Positions 34,518 through 42,007 of a stretch of 44,800 bases of DNA are shown in pieces. Origin of the DNA: a virus; the IMG/VR virus record IMGVR_UViG_3300010430_000111, positions 1-44,800 of that record. One strand, given 5' to 3'. Position 1 is the first letter of the stretch. Every line of letters starts with the position of its first letter. A program made the translations under genes and the position numbers. A model generated the notes under the pieces. That model saw only the letters and a program-made list of their open reading frames with translations, was not told the origin of the DNA and did not search any database.

Positions 34518-34523
34518 AAATCA

Positions 34524-34637
34524 TTACCAGCAGACGGGTACTTTAATCCAGTGTCCTATCCAGAGATATATATATGTGCAATTGCCTGCATGAACCGTGG
34601 CCGGCGCTAATAGTACAGTTAATATAAGTTTCTTCAT
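34524..34637 (-). CDS. Secreted mini-protein (37 aa)
   Basis: Leftward ATG at 34637 overlaps the preceding stop (TGATG), with GTAGGAGG upstream. It reads MKKLILTVLLAPATVHA, a clear signal peptide with cleavage after A-x-A, then a short two-cysteine peptide (NCTYIYLWIGHWIKVPVCW). The mature part would be about 20 residues, possibly with one disulphide. Role unknown. Confidence 0.55.
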   Translation of the reverse strand: MKKLILTVLLAPATVHAGNCTYIYLWIGHWIKVPVCW

Positions 34638-34924
34638 CAGTATCCTCCTACGTGCTCGTTTGATTCTTTACATGGGTTTCTAGGTGCGCGTCCTACACTC
34701 TCTGCTCCATCGTAGCAAACAGGGAAATACACATATTTTTCGCTCCATGCGTTGAATGGCTTTCCTTCCGGCATTCCATAACCGGCATAAAATTCATTTT
34801 TCATTTCCTCGGCTGATAGAGTGCAGGCTATTATTTCATCATGAAATTCATCAATCATCTGTTGCCATGATTCATAATCCACCTTTTCAACGTAGTCAGG
34901 CGAATACTTATCCCCGGTACACAT
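34637..34924 (-). CDS. Small phage protein with a glycosyltransferase-like N-terminus (95 aa)
   Basis: The first ~14 residues (MCTGDKYSPDYVEK) match the internal start of the glycosyltransferase at 16357, also at DNA level. The rest (WQQMIDEFHDEI, EGKPFNAWSEKYVYFPVCYDGAESV) is unlike it and resembles an unnamed phage family. The AGGGG site before the ATG supports this start. It overlaps the secreted-peptide gene. It looks chimeric. Confidence 0.6.
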   Translation of the reverse strand: MCTGDKYSPDYVEKVDYESWQQMIDEFHDEIIACTLSAEEMKNEFYAGYGMPEGKPFNAWSEKYVYFPVCYDGAESVGRAPRNPCKESNEHVGGY

Positions 34925-34952
34925 GTCTATCCCCTTGGTCTTTTTCGTTCAT
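34908..34952 (-). CDS. 14-residue leader ORF
   Basis: A strong GGAGGAG site precedes its ATG, which overlaps the lipoprotein stop. It stops inside the next gene and may serve translational coupling. Confidence 0.3.
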   Translation of the reverse strand: MNEKDQGDRHVYRG

Positions 34953-35107
34953 GATTTCTCCTCCGGTACATGACAGGTAACATTACCCGTCACAACAATC
35001 CCTGCAACACTTTCACAGGGGACTTCAGCATAGTGTACGCCTGCGCATGAGGCCAAGCCGATAATCGCAAGCCCTGTACACAGGAGCGCCAAGAATACTG
35101 CTTTCAT
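34949..35107 (-). CDS. Lipoprotein-like mini-protein (52 aa)
   Basis: ATG at 35107 overlaps the preceding stop (ATGA). The N-terminus MKAVFLALLCTGLAIIGLASC ends in the lipobox L-A-S-C, so Cys21 should be lipidated and anchored. The mature part is short with two further cysteines. It resembles an outer-membrane spanin in size but lacks the proline-rich stretch; other roles such as superinfection exclusion are possible. Confidence 0.55.
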   Translation of the reverse strand: MKAVFLALLCTGLAIIGLASCAGVHYAEVPCESVAGIVVTGNVTCHVPEEKS

Positions 35108-35472
35108 TCCTTAAACTCCCCATCAAGCGCCTGAGACGCTATCCGTCTTGCCTCACCCTTGCTGCCTGCCTCTTTTATTGCGCATAGAGCGGACTCAAGT
35201 TTGGTGTTGACATCCTGCCAGTCACAGCATTCAAGTTTCCACTTGCGGACTTCGGTCTCAAGCTCTCTCCCAAGCGTTTCTAACTCAAGCATGGCTCTTT
35301 CCGCTGACTTTGCATCGGCTCTGCACTCATCCAGACAGTCATTGAGGTTCTGCTTCTCTGCCTCAAGTTCTGCTATCCTCACAATCGCCTCCTTAAACTC
35401 CTCATATACTTTCAGGGTATCCCCCATATCCATAGCTAGTGTTTTCGTCATGCGTTGATAAAGGTTGCTCAT
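35104..35472 (-). CDS. Coiled-coil protein (122 aa)
   Basis: ATG 35472 (MSNLYQRMTKTL) is preferred over an upstream in-frame ATG at 35493. Residues ~28-75 are rich in Glu/Lys/Leu with heptad-like spacing (AELEAEKQNLNDCLDECRADA). No membrane segment. Function unknown; it overlaps the lipoprotein gene. Confidence 0.6.
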   Translation of the reverse strand: MSNLYQRMTKTLAMDMGDTLKVYEEFKEAIVRIAELEAEKQNLNDCLDECRADAKSAERAMLELETLGRELETEVRKWKLECCDWQDVNTKLESALCAIKEAGSKGEARRIASQALDGEFKE

Positions 35473-35473
35473 T

Positions 35474-35521
35474 TTATTGTTTCGCTGCCTCAAGATCCGC
35501 TATTCGGTCATCAAGTTTCAT
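35474..35521 (-). CDS. 15-residue ORF after recT
   Basis: Begins one base after the recT stop and ends just before the coiled-coil gene. MKLDDRIADLEAAKQ is helix-like; it may be a leader. Confidence 0.25.
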   Translation of the reverse strand: MKLDDRIADLEAAKQ

Positions 35522-35522
35522 A

Positions 35523-36632
35523 TCAAAATGTCGTCGGTGAGGTGGGCAGGGAGATTTTCATCCCTTCTACCTGTTTTTGCTGTTTTTTATATGCGTTCAT
35601 GTGGTCAGTGAAGCAGCTCGCGTATGTCTTCCTTATTGGCTTGCCGTCGGGGCCAGGTGGGTGGCTTAGTTTCAGTTTTCCAAGTAATTCCATTTTCTCA
35701 TCATTACTTAGCGCATCAATAATCTCAAACGCCTTGCTTGGCCCTAGTTCTTCATCGTCTTCGTCAACGAGTTCCCTGCATATGTGGGCTATCGCTTCGA
35801 CTTTCATGTGGTCTACTGGCTCAGTGCCGACCATATTATGTCCAGATGATAAGTATTCTTCCTGCAATCCTTCGGATTCGTTGACAATATGCACAGCATT
35901 ATCGAACCGGTCAGACCTTTCTGTTTTCGGCCATGTCTTTGACGCTCGCTTAATACAGGCTTTCTTCCACATCTCTTTGGTGAAGTTAACCCAAGCTGAA
36001 TACTTGGAATCGGCGCCCTTTGACTTCGCCCGTATATCCTGGATCTCGTCTGCCGTCATGGTCTCAACAAGATACTCATTGTCGGCTGTCTTTGCGATGC
36101 AGTACACGCCGATCATGTCACCTCTGTCTGTAGAGAATACATCAGCAGAATGGCTAGGCTGGCACGCTGGGCCGTTATAGATAAACGTATCGGACTCATG
36201 GACGACTTCGGCCTTAGCCCACAGGATAGAGCCTGTGTCGGTGGCTATCTTAATCAATCCCATATAACTGATATCCAGACAGATTTCGCCATCACGCGGC
36301 ACCAGATAGGCATTCTTTGTGGCTGGATTCAGCGATAGCCCGACAGCCGCCACATTTATCACTGCATTCCTGACGCTGGTCGGGTTTTTCATTGCCGTTT
36401 GCACGATATAATTGTTTTTTGTTATGGATTGCATCGCGAACATAGCTTCTTTTTCGTAGTCCATGCTAACGGCAATCTGATTAAACTTTGTCTTGGCCTT
36501 GCCTATTGCTCTCATCCACGGCACGACTTCCTTAACTTCTTCTATAACTTCTGCATGTATTCCTCTTGTGGGTAAATAGTCATTGCAATATACCCCATAT
36601 TCAACTTTATCATCTTCACTTGTCTCGTTCAT
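35523..36632 (-). CDS. recT: RecT-family single-strand annealing protein
   Basis: 369 residues from ATG 36632, which overlaps the preceding stop and has GGAG upstream. The conserved RecT pattern appears: PTSVRNAVINVAAVGLSLNP, YLVPRDGEICLDISYMGLIKIA, and SKYSAWVNFTKEMWKKACIKRAS. RecT anneals complementary strands in phage recombination and repair. The usual exonuclease partner is not seen nearby. The C-terminus beyond ~residue 270 is charged. Confidence 0.9.
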   Translation of the reverse strand: MNETSEDDKVEYGVYCNDYLPTRGIHAEVIEEVKEVVPWMRAIGKAKTKFNQIAVSMDYEKEAMFAMQSITKNNYIVQTAMKNPTSVRNAVINVAAVGLSLNPATKNAYLVPRDGEICLDISYMGLIKIATDTGSILWAKAEVVHESDTFIYNGPACQPSHSADVFSTDRGDMIGVYCIAKTADNEYLVETMTADEIQDIRAKSKGADSKYSAWVNFTKEMWKKACIKRASKTWPKTERSDRFDNAVHIVNESEGLQEEYLSSGHNMVGTEPVDHMKVEAIAHICRELVDEDDEELGPSKAFEIIDALSNDEKMELLGKLKLSHPPGPDGKPIRKTYASCFTDHMNAYKKQQKQVEGMKISLPTSPTTF

Positions 36633-36961
36633 GTCATTCTCCATCCCGGTTGCATTGATTCGATAACGTCATAGTCGTCGGGTTCACAGTAGGATGTCAC
36701 CCACTTACTCACGTAGGCGCCTATGACGCTCGTATGAATGCCTGTAAAGTTGCCCTTGATAAGCCTTGCCAGATTCTTTAAGTCGTCGTCACACTGCTCT
36801 CCCAGTGCCTCAAGCATGTATTCAGGGTCTGCTATACGTGCATCCCACATTTCCTTCTTCGCGTCCTGAAACTCGTCGGTATCTTCTATTGGATCAGGTT
36901 GGTTCCACGGCGCGTTCGGGTCGTTGTAAGTGCCTGGTGCGTAGTTGTCCTTGTCGCTCAT
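36629..36961 (-). CDS. Hypothetical protein upstream of recT (110 aa)
   Basis: Acidic protein starting MSDKDNYAPGTYNDPNAPWNQ, with a middle helix EFQDAKKEMWDARIADPEY and a C-terminal DYDVIESMQPGWRM. No nuclease motif is visible, so it is unlikely to be a RecE-type exonuclease. Its stop overlaps the recT start. Confidence 0.55.
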   Translation of the reverse strand: MSDKDNYAPGTYNDPNAPWNQPDPIEDTDEFQDAKKEMWDARIADPEYMLEALGEQCDDDLKNLARLIKGNFTGIHTSVIGAYVSKWVTSYCEPDDYDVIESMQPGWRMT

Positions 36962-37200
36962 ACCTCACCCTCCCCGGCAGTTGTCTGTGCCGCCCGGTAC
37001 TTTTCAACCCACTCAATACCCCGGTTCCTGCGCATGGTCTGAGCTTCGTCCGAGACACCGTAATTTAAAAGCCACGTATCTCTTCCGTTATGAAACAAGG
37101 GCAGCTGTTGTATTAACCCTTCAGCGGCTTTTTGCCGGTCAAAGCCGGACTGAACCTCGGCCTTGTTGAGCATAATAATTCTGGGTCTGTTTGCATTCAT
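36958..37200 (-). CDS. Small hypothetical protein (80 aa)
   Basis: ATG 37200 is preferred (MNANRPRIIMLNKAEV), with a GGAGG site about 12 bases upstream; an in-frame GTG/ATG-like extension to 37239 overlaps the upstream gene. It contains GLIQQLPLFHNGRDTWLLNYG and an Arg-rich tail. Function unknown. Confidence 0.5.
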   Translation of the reverse strand: MNANRPRIIMLNKAEVQSGFDRQKAAEGLIQQLPLFHNGRDTWLLNYGVSDEAQTMRRNRGIEWVEKYRAAQTTAGEGEV

Positions 37201-37376
37201 GTGTCTGTAACCTCCGCCTTCCCGGCAGGGTTCAGCCAATTGGACAGAGCCATGTCAGCAGCATTATTCGCTAGCTGTCTCATGACAGCACGTAATAGCT
37301 GCTCGTCAGCCGGATAGCGCAGAGCCATATCAACGGCCCTGTCAGCCAGCTCGTCAAGTCGTTTGTCTATTTCCAT
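37197..37376 (-). CDS. Small hypothetical protein (59 aa)
   Basis: ATG 37376 overlaps the preceding stop (TGATG), and the TGA overlaps the next ATG. The product is helical: DKRLDELADRAVDMALRYPA then QLLRAVMRQLANNAADMAL. No family recognised. The coupling on both sides supports it. Confidence 0.55.
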   Translation of the reverse strand: MEIDKRLDELADRAVDMALRYPADEQLLRAVMRQLANNAADMALSNWLNPAGKAEVTDT

Positions 37377-37567
37377 CAGGATTTCTCCTCAAAATTACAG
37401 CATTCCTTTGTCATCCAGACTGGATCAAAGTTAAGCGGGTAGAAAAACCACCCTGATTCAATCCCATATTTACTTCCTTTCATGTCTGGATCTGGATTCG
37501 CACAACTAATATGTGCATCGCCTGGAACTGCTCTTTTGTGTATGCAGCTATAACAATTAGTTTTCAT
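37376..37567 (-). CDS. Cys-rich small phage protein (63 aa)
   Basis: First gene of the leftward operon, with GGGGAG before the ATG. The pattern CYSCIHKR, then HISCANPDPD and a C-terminal TKECCNFE, gives cysteines in pairs that probably bind zinc. Also contains GWFFYPLNFDP, common in unnamed phage proteins of this type. Confidence 0.65.
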   Translation of the reverse strand: MKTNCYSCIHKRAVPGDAHISCANPDPDMKGSKYGIESGWFFYPLNFDPVWMTKECCNFEEKS

Positions 37568-37593
37568 GTCGCTCCCCGATGTGTTAATTGAGA

Positions 37594-37622
37594 TTGTACA
37601 ATACAGCGTATTGGGGTAGTAT
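37594..37622 (+). promoter_or_regulatory. Rightward early promoter
   Basis: TTGTAC (37594-37599), 17-bp spacer, TAGTAT (37617-37622). It would drive the ribbon-helix-helix gene and the early operon to its right. Each promoter's -35 lies over the other's -10. Confidence 0.6.
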
Positions 37623-37626
37623 GCAA
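37598..37626 (-). promoter_or_regulatory. Leftward early promoter
   Basis: On the minus strand TTGCAT (37626-37621), 17-bp spacer, TATTGT (37603-37598). It would drive the Cys-rich gene, recT and following genes. It overlaps the rightward promoter completely. Confidence 0.55.
37599..37613. promoter_or_regulatory. Inverted-repeat operator candidate
   Basis: CAATAC-AGC-GTATTG is a perfect inverted repeat centred between the two overlapping promoters. A second palindrome, ATTGTACAAT (37593-37602), overlaps its left arm. A repressor bound here would block both promoters. The ribbon-helix-helix gene directly to the right is the natural candidate to bind it. Confidence 0.55.
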
Positions 37627-37654
37627 TCTGTATTTAACAAATCAGGAGAAAATA

Positions 37655-37801
37655 ATGAATGACAAGCAGGTGATTTTACAGATGCGCCTACCGGAGCGCA
37701 TGAAAAACAAGGCTGCAAAACTTGCCAAACGTGATGATATGTCATTGTCTCGATGGGTCAGAAAGCAAATAGCAACTGGATTATTACGGGAGGCCAAATA
37801 A
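37655..37801 (+). CDS. Ribbon-helix-helix DNA-binding protein (48 aa)
   Basis: ATG 37655 follows AGGAGA. The frame fits the Arc/MetJ-type fold: QVILQMRLPERMKNKAAKLA (strand then helix) and SLSRWVRKQIATGLL (second helix). Such dimers bind short inverted repeats in DNA. Its placement beside the divergent promoters suggests a switch regulator, possibly autoregulatory. It overlaps the next gene's ATG by one base. Confidence 0.75.
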   Translation: MNDKQVILQMRLPERMKNKAAKLAKRDDMSLSRWVRKQIATGLLREAK

Positions 37802-37968
37802 TGGATAAGCCACAATTTCCAAAAGATTATGCTGATTCACAGGGCCAGGTGCCAAGAGCCGAGCGCCGTGACAGCGAGGGCAACGTGGCGATGTGCGTAG
37901 CACTATTCGCCGTGGCAGGTGGAATTGTCGGGGCCGTGGCCATGTGGCTGTTTATGGGTGGGTGCTGA
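37801..37968 (+). CDS. Small membrane protein (55 aa)
   Basis: ATG 37801 overlaps the preceding stop. The N-terminal half is hydrophilic (PQFPKDYADSQGQVPRAERR) and the C-terminal half is one membrane segment (MCVALFAVAGGIVGAVAMWLF). Function unknown; the location suggests an early host-takeover peptide. Confidence 0.5.
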   Translation: MDKPQFPKDYADSQGQVPRAERRDSEGNVAMCVALFAVAGGIVGAVAMWLFMGGC

Positions 37969-37969
37969 T

Positions 37970-38329
37970 ATGGAAAAGCCAAAGGTAGGGCAGACAGTCT
38001 ACAGTCTGAATGTCGGGAATGCGGCTAGGAACACAAAACAGAAATTAACGCCCGTCACAGTATGCAAGGTTGGGAGAAAATATTTTTATGCAAAGAGGTA
38101 TAACTGGCCAGAGAATACCGCTATCAAGTACGACTTGCTCACATGGGGGGAGGTTACAGATTACTTCGTAAATAATAAATTATTTGAAAGCGTTGAAGCA
38201 TATGAAATAAGCAAAGAGAGGGGCGATTTAATCCGTAAGCTTGAATCAGTTTTTCGGCATGGGATAGCGGATAGATTGCTGCTATCACAACTCCGTGAAA
38301 TTATTGAGGTTATCAAACGACATGACTAG
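37970..38329 (+). CDS. Conserved phage protein (119 aa)
   Basis: ATG 37970 follows a GGGTGGG site. The product contains GQTVYSLNVGNAARN, QKLTPVTVCKVGRKYFYAK and a tail of helical turns; a beta-barrel-like N-terminus is suggested. It resembles small phage proteins of unknown function. The 17 bases across its start are repeated exactly at 38329-38345. Confidence 0.55.
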   Translation: MEKPKVGQTVYSLNVGNAARNTKQKLTPVTVCKVGRKYFYAKRYNWPENTAIKYDLLTWGEVTDYFVNNKLFESVEAYEISKERGDLIRKLESVFRHGIADRLLLSQLREIIEVIKRHD

Positions 38330-38342
38330 GGTGGGTGCTGAT

Positions 38343-38663
38343 ATGAACCCCAGACACAACAAACCCGCCGAAGCGGGTCTGGTGCACCATCGGGGGATGA
38401 TTTCACTAGGCTTGACGATTGGGGCGAACAAGCGTAGTGTTTCGATTGCGAGATCGATATTGAGTAGTATATCTGTTTTTCCATATATTTCAATATCCCC
38501 TCGCCGGAAAGGGCACCGTATGCCTAGTGGCGGCATTGAGAGGGGATTAAGAACCCTCCGCAGAACCCCAGCCGGACCCAATTGGCGCTGTGCCAACGGT
38601 CGTAAACCTCGATGGATATACCACACGCAGCCGCTAAGTGTTCTCACGCGAGGGACGGGGTAG
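38343..38663 (+). CDS. Doubtful ORF in the gene-poor stretch (106 aa)
   Basis: ATG 38343 follows the same GGGTGGGTGCTGAT sequence as the gene at 37970, so it may be translated. The product starts MNPRHNKPAEAGLVHHRG but then becomes very Arg/Pro-rich with no recognisable fold, and the DNA overlaps the stem-loops. Confidence 0.25.
   Translation: MNPRHNKPAEAGLVHHRGMISLGLTIGANKRSVSIARSILSSISVFPYISISPRRKGHRMPSGGIERGLRTLRRTPAGPNWRCANGRKPRWIYHTQPLSVLTRGTG
38412..38440 (+). promoter_or_regulatory. Candidate promoter in the gene-poor stretch
   Basis: TTGACG (38412-38417), 17-bp spacer, TAGTGT (38435-38440). It could transcribe the stem-loop region and the cassette that follows. Confidence 0.4.
38495..38601 (+). 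ncRNA. Candidate structured RNA element
   Basis: ATCCCCTC (38495-38502) pairs with GAGGGGAT (38540-38547). Inside it GCCG (38503-38506) pairs with CGGC (38531-38534), and GGCA/TGCC (38512-38524) makes an apical hairpin. A second hairpin is GACC...GGTC (38575-38601) around TTGGC/GCCAA. The nested stems suggest RNA structure; no known class was recognised. Confidence 0.4.
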
Positions 38664-38723
38664 GTCTTTAAAGATTAAAAAACCGTTTTCAAGAAGATAT
38701 TAAACAAGCGATAGGAGAATTTC

Positions 38724-38805
38724 ATGGATATTTTCAAATCCTGCATGGATATCTTGATGAAAGGGCGGAAGAACTTAAAAAATGTTGCTAAAAGTGGGGT
38801 TTATA

Positions 38806-38813
<8 letters not shown>
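38724..38813 (+). CDS. Small leader peptide before the PAPS-reductase-like gene (29 aa)
   Basis: ATG 38724 has an ideal ATAGGAGA site. The peptide starts MDIFKSCMDILMKGRKNLKN and is helical. Its stop overlaps the start region of the next gene, so it may couple translation of the cassette. Confidence 0.4.
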
Positions 38814-40436
<1,623 letters not shown>

Positions 40437-40453
40437 CGAAAGGAGACGGGGAG

Positions 40454-40852
40454 ATGAAGATAATTACGCTTGAGGATATTAAGGAAACAGAAAGGCAGGT
40501 GCATTGCCCTTCTGGAGGGTTTATTAGTTACAGATACTTGCTCCGAGATGATGGTATGGGGTTTTCAATGAGTATGACGGTAATACCGAAAGGAGAGTTT
40601 CAACGCTGGCATTATAAGAATCATTTGGAGGCATGTTTCTGTGTATCCGGGGCTGGGATTATTGTAGACAATGGTACAGGCGCTGAATTTGAAATCAAAC
40701 CTACAACTGTTTATGTGCTTGATGGGTATGAAGACCACTCGTTTAAAGCAATTGAGGATACCGCTCTGATTTGTATTTTTAACCCTCCATTGATTGGCGC
40801 AGAAGTTCACAGTGATGACGGTTCTTATCCTTTGGAGGCTTGTAATGAATGA
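40454..40852 (+). CDS. Ectoine-synthase (EctC)-like cupin
   Basis: ATG 40454 follows AGGAGA. The 132-residue frame matches EctC along its length: DDGMGFSMSMTVIPKG, HYKNHLEACFCVSGAG, TTVYVLDGYEDHSF, and FNPPLIGAEVHSDDGSYPL. The iron ligands of EctC (Glu, Tyr and His) are at Glu59, Tyr87 and His95, with the family spacing kept. EctC closes the ectoine ring from N-acetyl-diaminobutyrate; no EctA/EctB is encoded here. The substrate may be different. It overlaps the ParB-like gene. Confidence 0.78.
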   Translation: MKIITLEDIKETERQVHCPSGGFISYRYLLRDDGMGFSMSMTVIPKGEFQRWHYKNHLEACFCVSGAGIIVDNGTGAEFEIKPTTVYVLDGYEDHSFKAIEDTALICIFNPPLIGAEVHSDDGSYPLEACNE

Positions 40853-41393
40853 CTATAAATCCCCTGTTTATAATGTTTTGGCTGTACCGATTGAGAAGAT
40901 AACGGCAAATGACTATAACCCTAATGCGGTTGCTCCTCCTGAGATGGCGCTGCTTGAAATATCTATTTGGGAAGACGGATATACACAGCCAGTTGTTGCC
41001 TGCTATGACGAAGAAAATGATATGTATGTTGTCGTTGATGGGTTTCATAGGTACTTAACAATAAGAAATAGCAAGCGTATTTATGACAGGGAGAAAGGGT
41101 TGCTCCCGATAGTGCTTATTGATAAAGCGATAGGTGACAGAATGGCGTCTACTATTCGCCATAACAGGGCAAGAGGAACTCATAATGTAGAGTTAATGAG
41201 TACGATTGTTTCTGAGTTGGTTGAGATGGGTAAAGGGGATCATTGGATATGTAAGCATATTGGCATGAGTGTTGATGAGCTTCTTAGGCTGAAGCAGATA
41301 ACAGGGGTTGCAGCCTTGTTTGCCAACAGGGATTTTTCTGATAGTTGGGTTGCTGATGAAATATTGGAAGATGAGTTAGATGAGGCCGTCTGA
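40845..41393 (+). CDS. ParB-like protein (IbrB-like)
   Basis: 182 residues from ATG 40845, with GGAGG at -8. The ParB/Srx pattern is YNPNAVAPPEMALLEISIWEDGYTQPVV, then VVDGFHRYLTIRNS with the GxHR motif. A C-terminal part reads HWICKHIGMSVDELLRLKQ, as in ParB HTH regions. IbrB in Escherichia coli works with IbrA; the partner gene lies upstream in this cassette. It probably binds DNA or a nucleotide. No partitioning partner is present. Confidence 0.78.
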   Translation: MNDYKSPVYNVLAVPIEKITANDYNPNAVAPPEMALLEISIWEDGYTQPVVACYDEENDMYVVVDGFHRYLTIRNSKRIYDREKGLLPIVLIDKAIGDRMASTIRHNRARGTHNVELMSTIVSELVEMGKGDHWICKHIGMSVDELLRLKQITGVAALFANRDFSDSWVADEILEDELDEAV

Positions 41394-41802
41394 TATAAAG
41401 CGCGTGTATCGGCCGTATTATGACTGGGAGGAAATTAATCATAATATGTGGGGGTGTGTCCAAGATCGGAAGCTATGGGTTAGGAGGGCCGTTAAATTCA
41501 CATCGGATCATAAGAAATATGGCAGATTTATGATGCGCGTTATAAATGAATGGACAGTTAGTTGTGAGAATGCTTTGACTGATACAACAATCAATCGAAA
41601 GGCATGGGTTGGACATGCGGCTGTAGCTTTGGCTATCGGGTGTCCTGAGGATATTGTAAGGGAAGCATGGGGGATGTTGACGGATGAGCAGCGGCTACTG
41701 GCGAATAAAGAGGCAGAACGGGCTATCAGATTGTGGGAATACAACTACTGTTGCAAGGATTCAAACTTATGTGAGGACTTGGACGGAGAGATGTTACTTT
41801 GA
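41380..41802 (+). CDS. Conserved protein of the IbrAB-type cassette (140 aa)
   Basis: ATG 41380 overlaps the ParB-like gene by 14 bases. The pattern RVYRPYYDWEEINHNMWG, then VGHAAVALAIGCPEDIVREAW and LTDEQRLLANKEAERAI, resembles unnamed phage proteins found after ParB genes. It is helical, with no catalytic motif. It is likely an accessory of the cassette. Confidence 0.65.
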   Translation: MRPSDIKRVYRPYYDWEEINHNMWGCVQDRKLWVRRAVKFTSDHKKYGRFMMRVINEWTVSCENALTDTTINRKAWVGHAAVALAIGCPEDIVREAWGMLTDEQRLLANKEAERAIRLWEYNYCCKDSNLCEDLDGEMLL

Positions 41803-42007
41803 AGGCATACCAGATGAGGTGAGTAATAGTCTTATGAAGTCAGAAAGGGTGCCGTCTTACAAGGCAATCGCCATTGCAATATTAAGTAATGACTCATCCA
41901 TGCGATCTTTGGGTTTTAGTGGGCCAGTATCATCATGGTTTTATGTGCTCAAATCAATTAGAAAGCCAAGAAGTAACCAAGGGGATTTGTTCGATGGATC
42001 TATTTGA
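41771..42007 (+). CDS. Small DUF3440-C-terminal-like protein (78 aa)
   Basis: GTG 41771 is preferred, with AAGGA upstream. The middle VPSYKAIAIAILSNDSSMRSLGF resembles VASWKRFAITILKNDHTCKYMGL at the C-terminus of the PAPS-reductase-like protein in this cassette. It looks like a stand-alone copy of that helical domain. It overlaps the genes on both sides. Confidence 0.55.
   Translation: MRTWTERCYFEGIPDEVSNSLMKSERVPSYKAIAIAILSNDSSMRSLGFSGPVSSWFYVLKSIRKPRSNQGDLFDGSI

Larger units (their letters stand above)
34227..34523. other. Gene-free region between convergent operons
   Basis: About 300 bases between the end of the rightward late operon and the end of the leftward operon. It holds a perfect palindrome GTTGTGTACACAAC (34249-34262), a GCACC/GGTGC hairpin near 34285-34308, and a 30-bp exact direct repeat at 34352-34381 and 34488-34517. 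GGGTGGCAATC also occurs twice (near 34226 and 34404). No clear T-run terminator was found. Confidence 0.6.
38330..38723 (+). other. Gene-poor stretch with stem-loops
   Basis: About 390 bases with no convincing gene. It holds a candidate promoter, a nested stem region, further hairpins, and a duplicated translation-start sequence. A GC-rich stem ACCCGC/GCGGGT (38363-38378) lacks a T-run. The frames open in both directions are Arg/Pro-rich or antisense-like. Function could be a noncoding RNA, a replication origin or a decayed gene. Confidence 0.5.

Noticed and set aside
35455-36180. Long rightward open frame opposite recT
   Set aside because: It is antisense to a clear RecT and is rich in Ser/Phe/Cys typical of a shadow frame.
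37567-37801. CI/Cro-type lysogeny switch
   Set aside because: The only DNA-binding protein is ribbon-helix-helix; no integrase or attachment site was found.
38285-38647. Leftward frame in the gene-poor stretch
   Set aside because: No ribosome-binding site, overlaps the 119-aa gene, and its composition matches an antisense shadow.
40845-41393. ParB as a plasmid-partition protein
   Set aside because: No ParA or parS-like repeats are present; the IbrA-like gene nearby supports an IbrB-like role.
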